DNA from: Enterobacterales bacterium
Lineage (GTDB): Bacteria; Pseudomonadota; Gammaproteobacteria; Enterobacterales; Succinivibrionaceae
DNA: 30,445 nucleotides
Direction: 5' to 3'
Assembly: GCA_900768635.1 (NCBI GenBank)
Contig: CAAGDP010000194.1
Coordinates: 1 to 30,445 of the forward strand
Shown here: positions 24,094-30,445 of the stretch, piece by piece
How the letters are laid out: each line of letters starts with the position of its first letter
How positions within the stretch are numbered: the stretch's first letter is position 1
Translations under genes and position numbers: made by a program
Notes under the pieces: generated by a model
What the model saw: the letters and a program-made list of their open reading frames with translations, nothing else
Databases searched by the model: none
Told to the model about the DNA's origin: nothing

Positions 24094-25629
24094 ATGCAAC
24101 TAAATTCAACCGAAATTGCGGACCTTATTAAAAAGAGGATTGAGCATTTCAATGTTGTTGCGGAATCCAAAAATGAAGGAACAATTGTTTCCGTTTCTGA
24201 CGGTATTCTCCGCATAAGTGGTCTGACTGATGTAATGTCAGGTGAAATGATAGAGTTGCCTGGTGGTATGTACGGTCTGGCTTTGAATCTTGAAAGAGAT
24301 TATGTTGGAGCTATCGTTATGGGACCTTATGACCATCTTACTGAAGGTCAGAAGGTTTATTGCACAGGTAAGATCCTTCAGGTGCCAGTTGGCGAAAATC
24401 TCTTGGGCAGAGTTGTGAATACTCTTGGTGAGCCTATTGATGGCAAAGGTGAAATTGAACCTGAACATTATGCTCCAGTGGAGGTTATTGCTCCCGGAGT
24501 TATCGAGAGAAAATCTGTATCTCAGCCAATTCAGACGGGATATAAATCTGTAGACTCTATGATTCCGATTGGCAGAGGTCAGCGTGAATTAATTATCGGT
24601 GACCGGCAGGTTGGAAAAACAGCTCTTGCTATTGATACTATCATTAATCAGCGAAATACCGGTGTTAAATGTATTTATGTAGCAGTTGGTCAAAAAGCAT
24701 CTACCATAGCAAATGTGGTAAGGAAACTTGATGAACACGGTGCACTGTCTAATACCATAGTAGTTGTAGCATCTGCTTCTGAGTCGGCATCTCTTCAATA
24801 TCTTGCTCCATACTCAGGATGTGCCATGGGTGAATTTTTCAGAGATAATGGTCAGGATGCGTTGATTATATATGACGATTTATCAAAGCATGCAGTTGCC
24901 TACAGACAAATATCTCTGTTGCTACGTCGTCCACCTGGACGTGAAGCGTACCCAGGTGATGTATTCTATTTACATTCCCGCCTTTTGGAACGAGCTGCGC
25001 GGGTAAATGAGGAATACGTGGAACGAGTTACCAACGGTAAGGTAAAAGGAAAAACCGGCTCACTCACAGCATTGCCTATTATTGAAACACAGGCGGGTGA
25101 CGTTTCTGCATTTATTCCGACTAACGTAATTTCCATTACTGACGGTCAGATATTTTTGACAACCCAGTCGTTTAATGCTGGTTTGAGACCTGCAGTTGAC
25201 CCTGGTATTTCTGTATCCCGTGTAGGTGGTGCTGCTCAGACCAAAATTATGAAGAAACTTTCCGGTGGAATTCGTACAGCACTAGCACAGTACCGTGAAC
25301 TTGCTGCTTTCTCCCAGTTCTCCTCAGATCTTGATGATTCCACAAGAGCACAGCTTAACCATGGTCAGAAAGTAACTGAGCTTATGAAGCAAAAACAGTA
25401 TTCTCCTCTGACTGTAGCAGAACAGTCTTTGATATTGTTTGCTGTGGAAAAGAAATATCTCGACAATATTGAGCTTGAAAATCTTGCTTCTTTTGAATCG
25501 AGTCTGCTTTCTTTTGCTAACACAAATTATTCTTCATTGATGAACGAGATCAATACCAACGGTCAGTACAATGACGATATTATTCAGAAGATGACTGCTT
25601 TGTTGGATGATTATCAGAAGAATAACTGA
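24094..25629 (+). CDS. atpA: ATP synthase F1 subunit alpha
   Basis: Non-catalytic nucleotide-binding subunit of F1. The 511 residues contain P-loop GDRQVGKTA (169-177, K175), QKASTIANV, RRPPGREAYPGDVFYLHSRL and the SRVGG arginine that completes the catalytic site of beta. AAGGA precedes the ATG. The length and sequence are standard for gammaproteobacteria. Confidence 0.98.
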   Translation: MQLNSTEIADLIKKRIEHFNVVAESKNEGTIVSVSDGILRISGLTDVMSGEMIELPGGMYGLALNLERDYVGAIVMGPYDHLTEGQKVYCTGKILQVPVGENLLGRVVNTLGEPIDGKGEIEPEHYAPVEVIAPGVIERKSVSQPIQTGYKSVDSMIPIGRGQRELIIGDRQVGKTALAIDTIINQRNTGVKCIYVAVGQKASTIANVVRKLDEHGALSNTIVVVASASESASLQYLAPYSGCAMGEFFRDNGQDALIIYDDLSKHAVAYRQISLLLRRPPGREAYPGDVFYLHSRLLERAARVNEEYVERVTNGKVKGKTGSLTALPIIETQAGDVSAFIPTNVISITDGQIFLTTQSFNAGLRPAVDPGISVSRVGGAAQTKIMKKLSGGIRTALAQYRELAAFSQFSSDLDDSTRAQLNHGQKVTELMKQKQYSPLTVAEQSLILFAVEKKYLDNIELENLASFESSLLSFANTNYSSLMNEINTNGQYNDDIIQKMTALLDDYQKNN

Positions 25630-25642
25630 GAGGAAGCATTAA

Positions 25643-26503
25643 ATGGCAGGTGCAAAGGAAATACGTACTAAAATATCAAGTGTTAAAAGTACGCAGAAAA
25701 TAACCAGTGCCATGCAAATGGTGGCTGCTTCAAAAATGAAGAAAACTCAGGAAAGGGAAGAAAAGGCCCGTCCTTATGCTCATATGATGAGAAGAGTTAT
25801 TCACCATATTGCGGAAAGTGGCATAAATATTAATCATCCATGTTTGGTTGAAAGAGATGTTAAGAGCATTGGTTATTTAATTATTTCTACTGACAGAGGT
25901 CTCTGCGGCGGATTAAATATCAATCTTTTTAAGACTGTTGTTTTGGATATGCAGAAAGCGAATCTGAATAATCAGAATATTTCTGTTTCGCTGGTTGGAT
26001 CCAAGGCAATAAGTTATTTTACCCGCCTCGGTTGTAATGTATTGGCTCATACTTCAGGTCTTGGTGATAATCCTACTGTGGAAAAACTGATTGGCACAGT
26101 CAGGGTTATGATTCATGCTTATAACGAAGGAAAAATTGATAAGCTTTACATAGTTTACAATGAATTCGTCAATACAATGGTGCAAAAACCAAAAATACGT
26201 CAGTTGCTACCTTTGCCAAAAAGCGATGACAATGCACAGAAAGGTGAATGGGATTATATCTATGAACCAGATCCTGAAATGTTGTTAGATCTTATTCTGC
26301 GCAGGTATGTTGAGTCTCAGGTTTATCAGGCTGTTGTAGAAAATCTGGCCTGTGAGCAGGCTGCTCGTATGATGGCTATGAAGTCGGCAAGTGAAAATGC
26401 TGATTCTCTTATTAACGATTTGCAGCTTGTTTACAACAAGGCCCGTCAGGCAGGTATTACCCAGGAATTAACTGAAATTGTTTCAGGTGCTGCCGCTGTT
26501 TGA
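25643..26503 (+). CDS. atpG: ATP synthase F1 subunit gamma
   Basis: Central rotor shaft. The 286 residues open MAGAKEIRTKISSVKSTQKI and end QAGITQELTEIVSGAAAV, both very close to E. coli. GAGG precedes the ATG. A stable hairpin lies in the 62-base gap before atpD. Confidence 0.98.
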   Translation: MAGAKEIRTKISSVKSTQKITSAMQMVAASKMKKTQEREEKARPYAHMMRRVIHHIAESGININHPCLVERDVKSIGYLIISTDRGLCGGLNINLFKTVVLDMQKANLNNQNISVSLVGSKAISYFTRLGCNVLAHTSGLGDNPTVEKLIGTVRVMIHAYNEGKIDKLYIVYNEFVNTMVQKPKIRQLLPLPKSDDNAQKGEWDYIYEPDPEMLLDLILRRYVESQVYQAVVENLACEQAARMMAMKSASENADSLINDLQLVYNKARQAGITQELTEIVSGAAAV

Positions 26504-26529
26504 TAAATAACTGAATTTTAGGTTTTTCG

Positions 26530-26548
26530 ACTCCTGATGTTCAGGAGT
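26530..26548 (+). promoter_or_regulatory. Intercistronic hairpin between atpG and atpD
   Basis: ACTCCTGA and TCAGGAGT form a perfect eight-base-pair stem with a TGT loop. It ends six bases before the GGAG ribosome site of atpD (26555-26558) and has no T-run, so it is not a terminator. It could protect or process the mRNA, or keep the ribosome site open to favour atpD. Confidence 0.5.
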
Positions 26549-26565
26549 ATCCTTGGAGAATTTTT

Positions 26566-27957
26566 ATGAAAAAAGGTGTTATCGTCCAGATCATAGGTGC
26601 TGTGGTGGACGTTGAATTCCCACAGAGCGATGTTCCTAAGGTATACAATGCTCTGAAAGTAATAACCAAAGGTCCTACAGAGGGGCTGGTTCTTGAAGTT
26701 CAACAGCAAATCGGTGGTGGAGTAGTTCGCTGTATTACTATGGGTACTTCTGATGGACTTCGCAGAGGTGATGAGATTGCTGATACCGGAGCCGGAATTA
26801 AAGTGCCGGTAGGAGAGGCTACTCTTGGCAGAATTATGAATGTTCTGGGAGTTCCTGTAGATGAACAGGGTCCCATTGGAGAAAAAGAGCAATGGGAAAT
26901 TCACCGGGCGGCTCCAACTTATGAAGAGCAGTCAAATACAACAGAACTTTTAGAGACAGGTATTAAGGTTATTGATTTGATCTGTCCTTTTGCCAAAGGC
27001 GGTAAAGTTGGTCTTTTCGGTGGTGCCGGTGTAGGTAAAACCGTTAATATGATGGAACTTATCAATAATATTGCCAAAGCTCATTCCGGTCTTTCTGTAT
27101 TTACCGGTGTAGGTGAAAGAACCAGAGAAGGAAATGACTTCTACTATGAAATGAAGGAATCAAAAGTTCTGGATAAGGTATCCATGGTTTATGGTCAGAT
27201 GAATGAACCGCCGGGAAACAGACTCCGTGTTGCATTAACAGGTCTTACTGTTGCAGAAAAGTTCCGTGATGAAGGAAAGGACGTTCTGCTGTTTATAGAT
27301 AATATTTACCGTTATACCCTTGCAGGAACAGAAGTTTCAGCACTACTTGGTCGTGTACCGTCTGCTGTAGGTTATCAGCCGACATTGGCAGAAGAAATGG
27401 GTGCTCTGCAGGAACGAATTGCATCTACCAATAAGGGATCTATTACTTCGGTACAGGCGGTTTATGTGCCAGCTGATGACCTTACTGATCCAAGTCCGGC
27501 AACTACATTTGCTCACCTTGATGCAACTATAGTTCTTTCCCGCCAGATAGCTTCGTTGGGTATTTATCCTGCAGTTGATCCTCTTGATTCAACATCAAGA
27601 CAGTTAGATCCGCAGGTAGTAGGTCAGGAGCATTATGAAACAGCCCGTGATGTTCAGACCGTTCTTCAACGCTATAAGGAATTAAAAGACATCATAGCAA
27701 TTCTTGGTATGGATGAACTTTCCGAACAGGATAAGCTTACTGTTGCCCGGGCTAGAAAAATTGAACGTTTTCTGTCACAGCCTTTCAGCGTTGCTGAAGT
27801 ATTTACCGGAAAGCCTGGTAAGTATGTTCCACTTAAGGATACTATCAGAGGCTTCAGAGGAATTATTGACGGCGAATATGATGATCTTCCTGAACAGGCC
27901 TTTTATATGGTTGGTTCTATAGATGAAGTTGTGGAAAAGGCTAAATCTTTAGAGTAG
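26566..27957 (+). CDS. atpD: ATP synthase F1 subunit beta
   Basis: Catalytic subunit of F1. The 463 residues carry P-loop GGAGVGKTV (152-160, K158), GERTREGND with the catalytic Glu, LLFIDNIYRYTLAGTEVSALLGR, and QERIASTNKGSITSVQAVYVPADDLTDP. GGAG lies seven bases before the ATG. It is among the most conserved proteins here and would be a good marker for placing the organism. Confidence 0.99.
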   Translation: MKKGVIVQIIGAVVDVEFPQSDVPKVYNALKVITKGPTEGLVLEVQQQIGGGVVRCITMGTSDGLRRGDEIADTGAGIKVPVGEATLGRIMNVLGVPVDEQGPIGEKEQWEIHRAAPTYEEQSNTTELLETGIKVIDLICPFAKGGKVGLFGGAGVGKTVNMMELINNIAKAHSGLSVFTGVGERTREGNDFYYEMKESKVLDKVSMVYGQMNEPPGNRLRVALTGLTVAEKFRDEGKDVLLFIDNIYRYTLAGTEVSALLGRVPSAVGYQPTLAEEMGALQERIASTNKGSITSVQAVYVPADDLTDPSPATTFAHLDATIVLSRQIASLGIYPAVDPLDSTSRQLDPQVVGQEHYETARDVQTVLQRYKELKDIIAILGMDELSEQDKLTVARARKIERFLSQPFSVAEVFTGKPGKYVPLKDTIRGFRGIIDGEYDDLPEQAFYMVGSIDEVVEKAKSLE

Positions 27958-27970
27958 TGGAGATAGTTTC

Positions 27971-28399
27971 ATGGCAGACGAAATGAAGCCTTTTAAGCTT
28001 GATATTGTAAGTGCTGAAAAAAGTCTGTTTTCTGGATATGTTAAAACTATGCAGATCACAGGCTGTGAAGGGCAGTTGGGAATAAGACATGGACATGCCC
28101 CTCTGCTTACAATGATAAAGCCAGGACGAGTTAATTTTGTAGGTGAAGATGGTAAGGAAGATGTAATTTACTTATCTGGGGGAATGTTGGAAGTTCAGCC
28201 GGAAAAGGTTACAGTACTTGCCGATACTGCCATAAGAGCTGATGATATTGATGAAACAAAAGCCCAGGAGGCGGTGCGAGCAGCGCAGCTTAAGATCGCC
28301 AATAACTCCGGAGATGTGGATTATGCATCAGCTATTATCGAATTATCAAAAGCAATGGCAAAACTTAAGGTTCTTGAACTTACCAGAGGAAAGAACTGA
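27971..28399 (+). CDS. atpC: ATP synthase F1 subunit epsilon
   Basis: Rotor foot and regulatory subunit. The 142 residues have the N-terminal beta-sandwich (IVSAEKSLFSG, GCEGQLGIRHGHAPLLT) and a two-helix C-terminal domain that can inhibit ATP hydrolysis. GGAG precedes the ATG. It closes the atp operon; only a weak terminator-like sequence follows near 28410-28440. Confidence 0.96.
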   Translation: MADEMKPFKLDIVSAEKSLFSGYVKTMQITGCEGQLGIRHGHAPLLTMIKPGRVNFVGEDGKEDVIYLSGGMLEVQPEKVTVLADTAIRADDIDETKAQEAVRAAQLKIANNSGDVDYASAIIELSKAMAKLKVLELTRGKN

Positions 28400-28730
28400 C
28401 AGTAATAATACCGGGTATTTCTCTGATTTTTTGTATATTCTTGGAATGTCTGAGAATTTTTTTGGTGCAGAATACAATTGATACTTATCAATTTTATCCT
28501 GTGATACATAGTTCCGTTCCGGATAATTTACCAGATTGTATTTACCAATTAGAGGGGTTAGTAAATGATGATCACCCGGGTATTGAATTACTGATATAGC
28601 CAAAATCAGATTCGAATTACGAAGCTGAGCTGTTGCTTGGCTTATTCTGCTTTTAATCCTTTCATAAGTTTTTCGTCATATCCGGTTATTTGGATACAGA
28701 GCCTTTGATAAAAGGCGAAATGATCTTGTT
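28400..28730. other. Gene-free spacer between atpC and the YchJ-like gene
   Basis: I see no supported gene in these 331 bases. AATACC-G-GGTATT near 28407-28420 followed by a T-rich stretch is a weak terminator candidate for atpC. The string CCGGGTATT recurs near 28577. A six-base-pair hairpin GCCTTT-GATA-AAAGGC (28701-28716) ends 14 bases before the next ATG and could affect its translation. Confidence 0.4.
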
Positions 28731-29126
28731 ATGAAAAAGAATAATAATTGTCCTTGTGGTTCAGGAATACCGTTTGGTGAATGTTGCGAGCCTTATATTT
28801 TAGGATCATTATCTGCAGAAGATCCTGAACGTTTACTGCGTAGCAGGTTTTCTGCCTACACAACAAAAAATGTACCTTATATTTATGCAACATGGCATGA
28901 AAAATACAGACCTGTTGAATCTCAGGAAGATTTTCTTGCTTCCTTAAAAAACATCAGTTTTACACGACTGGTTATTGAAAGTAAGAAACTACAGGGTGAT
29001 AAAGCTACAATAATATACCGGGCATTTTGCAAAAAGGTTCTGAAAAACTGTCAGATCAGGGAAAAGGCAAACTTTGTTTTTGAAAATGGCCACTGGTTAT
29101 ATACCGATGGTACTATGTTGAAATAA
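28731..29126 (+). CDS. YchJ-like SEC-C motif protein (UPF0225)
   Basis: Function unknown. The 131 residues begin with a zinc-binding SEC-C-like motif (CPCGSGIPFGECCEPY), then the UPF0225 signature DPERLLRSRFSAYTTKN and a small alpha+beta (NTF2-like) domain ending ENGHWLYTDGTM. E. coli YchJ has a second SEC-C motif at its C-terminus; this protein lacks it. The ribosome site is weak. It stands alone with its own spacer, 48 bases before cysK. Confidence 0.85.
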   Translation: MKKNNNCPCGSGIPFGECCEPYILGSLSAEDPERLLRSRFSAYTTKNVPYIYATWHEKYRPVESQEDFLASLKNISFTRLVIESKKLQGDKATIIYRAFCKKVLKNCQIREKANFVFENGHWLYTDGTMLK

Positions 29127-29174
29127 ACATAATACTGATCCTAGTAATGATATTTTCTAAAAGAGGAATTTGAA

Positions 29175-30107
29175 ATGTCCAAGATTTATTCTTCCATAAC
29201 AGAACTGATAGGGAATACTCCTATGGTTCGCCTTAGCAGATTTGAGAAGGATAATCATTTAAATGCTACGTTGTTGGGAAAAGTTGAGTTTTTTAATCCC
29301 AGTGGAAGTGTAAAGGACAGAATAGCTCTGGAAATGATAGAAGCAGCTGAAAAAAACGGTGTGCTTAAAAAGGATTCTGTTGTAATAGAGCCGACATCAG
29401 GAAATGCAGGTGTAAGTCTGGCCATGGTAGCTGCTTCCAGGGGTTATCGCGTTGTTATAACTATGCCTGACAGTATGAGTATTGAGAGAAGAAACCTTCT
29501 TAAAGCCTATGGAGCTGAATTAGTTCTTACTGAAGGTGCAAAGGGTATGAAAGGAGCTATCAGTAAGGCAAATGAGTTAGCTAAAACCTATAAGAACAGT
29601 TTTATACCTGGACAGTTTGAAAATCAGTCAAACCCGGATGCACATTTCAAAACAACCGGTCCGGAAATATGGAATGAAACTGATGGAAAAGTTGATTGTT
29701 TTATAGCAGGTGTAGGTACCGGGGGAACAATCACCGGTACCGCAGAGTTTCTGAAAAAGCAAAATCCTGATATTAAGGTAATTGCTGTAGAGCCTGAAGG
29801 TTCTCCTTTTATGACTAAGGGTAAAGCCGGTCCTCATAAAATTCAGGGAATAGGGGCAGGATTTATTCCCAGGACCTTAGATATCAAACTGTGTGATGAA
29901 ATTTTTGCTGTAAGTGATAAGGATTCTTATGCTACGGCACAGGATTTCACCAGATCAGAAGGTATTTTTGTTGGAATATCCTCCGGTGCGGCGTTGTATG
30001 CTGCAAAAATAGTTGCACAACGTCCGGAATATCAGGGAAAAAATATTGTTATTCTTCTTCCGGACAGTGGAGACAGATATCTTTCCACACCGATGTTTAT
30101 ATCATAA
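29175..30107 (+). CDS. cysK: Cysteine synthase (O-acetylserine sulfhydrylase)
   Basis: PLP enzyme making cysteine from O-acetylserine and sulfide. The 310 residues have PLP lysine K47 in NPSGSVKDRI, the phosphate-binding GVGTGGT and the SSGAA and PDSGDRYLSTP blocks. The substrate-binding Asn loop reads TSGNAG (74-79), where E. coli has TSGNTG: the Thr that helps bind the substrate carboxylate is A78. Overall wording (ITELIGNTP, MPDSMSIERRNLLKAYGAELVLT) resembles Bacillus-type CysK more than E. coli's, hinting at transfer. GAGGAA lies six bases before the ATG. No clear terminator follows; 30108-30346 holds no supported gene. Confidence 0.94.
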   Translation: MSKIYSSITELIGNTPMVRLSRFEKDNHLNATLLGKVEFFNPSGSVKDRIALEMIEAAEKNGVLKKDSVVIEPTSGNAGVSLAMVAASRGYRVVITMPDSMSIERRNLLKAYGAELVLTEGAKGMKGAISKANELAKTYKNSFIPGQFENQSNPDAHFKTTGPEIWNETDGKVDCFIAGVGTGGTITGTAEFLKKQNPDIKVIAVEPEGSPFMTKGKAGPHKIQGIGAGFIPRTLDIKLCDEIFAVSDKDSYATAQDFTRSEGIFVGISSGAALYAAKIVAQRPEYQGKNIVILLPDSGDRYLSTPMFIS

Positions 30108-30346
30108 TAATTTCTTAAAGAACTTCCGAAAGAGCGGTAGGGAATACATTCATTTGTTAATGATCTTGATTACCAAAATAGAATTTTTAGATCTACTTTT
30201 GTCACTATTGGAAGTTCATTTTGTCTACTATTCACTGAAATATCAGGTGAAGAGTCTTCCTCCTGGCCGTCAATCCCTTTACTGATCTTAAACAACCTTT
30301 GTTCTGACAGCTTTTGTTATTTTGATCCTGAATCTCGATAATTTGG

Positions 30347-30445
30347 TTACTTGTTAAGCATTGGGCCGACATAGCCCAACTTCTCCAAGAAGAACCTATC
30401 ACGTTCTGTTGTTTCACTGATTATCGAGATCTTGCTTTTTGCCCC
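30347..30445 (-). CDS. 3' end of a minus-strand gene, possibly a GNAT acetyltransferase
   Basis: A frame open from the right edge ends with TAA at 30347-30349. The 32 visible residues end DRFFLEKLGYVGPMLNK. The FLEKLGY-x-x-x-PM-x-K pattern is like the C-terminus of GNAT-family acetyltransferases, but with this little sequence the family call is tentative and the function unknown. It converges with cysK. An inverted repeat ATCTCGATAAT/ATTATCGAGAT (30332-30342, 30420-30430) brackets the coding tail. Confidence 0.45.
   Translation of the reverse strand, partial: GAKSKISIISETTERDRFFLEKLGYVGPMLNK

Noticed and set aside
26518..26904. Minus-strand 128-codon frame over the start of atpD
   Set aside because: It is a shadow of a highly conserved gene with no recognisable protein and no ribosome site.
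28346..28603. Minus-strand 85-codon frame in the atpC-ychJ gap
   Set aside because: It begins with TTG, has no ribosome site, runs into the end of atpC on the other strand and resembles no family I know.
28610..28630. GATTCGAAT as a tRNA T-loop
   Set aside because: No acceptor, D or anticodon stems can be formed around it.
30410..30417. TGTTTCAC as a parS half-site
   Set aside because: The matching right half GTGAAACA is absent.

Overview
The window looks like the dnaA/oriC neighbourhood of a low-G+C gammaproteobacterial chromosome. Core genes resemble E. coli's: L34, YidC, MnmE, MnmG, and an ATP synthase in the order I-B-E-F-H-A-G-D-C. Low G+C with this gene set would fit an Aeromonadales/Succinivibrionaceae-type organism, but that placement is inference. 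No tRNA, rRNA, CRISPR array or intact insertion sequence was seen.

Layout. On the minus strand (229-5479) lies dnaA-dnaN, but recF and gyrB do not follow. Instead comes an overlapping pair: a PAP2-family membrane phosphatase and an EptA/MCR-type phosphoethanolamine transferase. Divergent from dnaA, the plus strand carries rpmH-rnpA-yidD, yidC and mnmE. A block that normally does not sit here follows: pqiABC (MCE-type lipid transport), an unfamiliar 289-residue protein, and earP-efp (EF-P with its arginine rhamnosyltransferase). Then mnmG-rsmG, parA-parB and the full atp operon resume the ancestral order. The window ends with a YchJ-like SEC-C protein, cysK and the tail of a minus-strand gene.

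Most interesting gene: the 289-residue protein at 13622-14491. Its first ~75 residues align with the thumb subdomain of DNA polymerase I (FN-I-SS-x-KQL, KT-x-x-G-x-PST-x-E, LA-x-DYP). None of the Pol I catalytic motifs follow. Instead there is a long charged linker and one C-terminal membrane helix. I know of no described protein with this architecture.

Replication origin. Two stretches look origin-like. The dnaA-rpmH gap holds one perfect DnaA box and five GATC sites. The efp-mnmG gap holds twelve GATC sites in about 310 bases, a GATCT-TT repeat cluster like the E. coli 13-mers, an AT-rich run and degenerate DnaA boxes, in the same order relative to mnmG as in E. coli. Sampled G/C counts switch sign near the second region, so I favour it as oriC. 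That would leave rpmH-efp transcribed against replication. DnaA itself carries an altered DNA-recognition signature (GGKHHTTV instead of GGRDHTTV).
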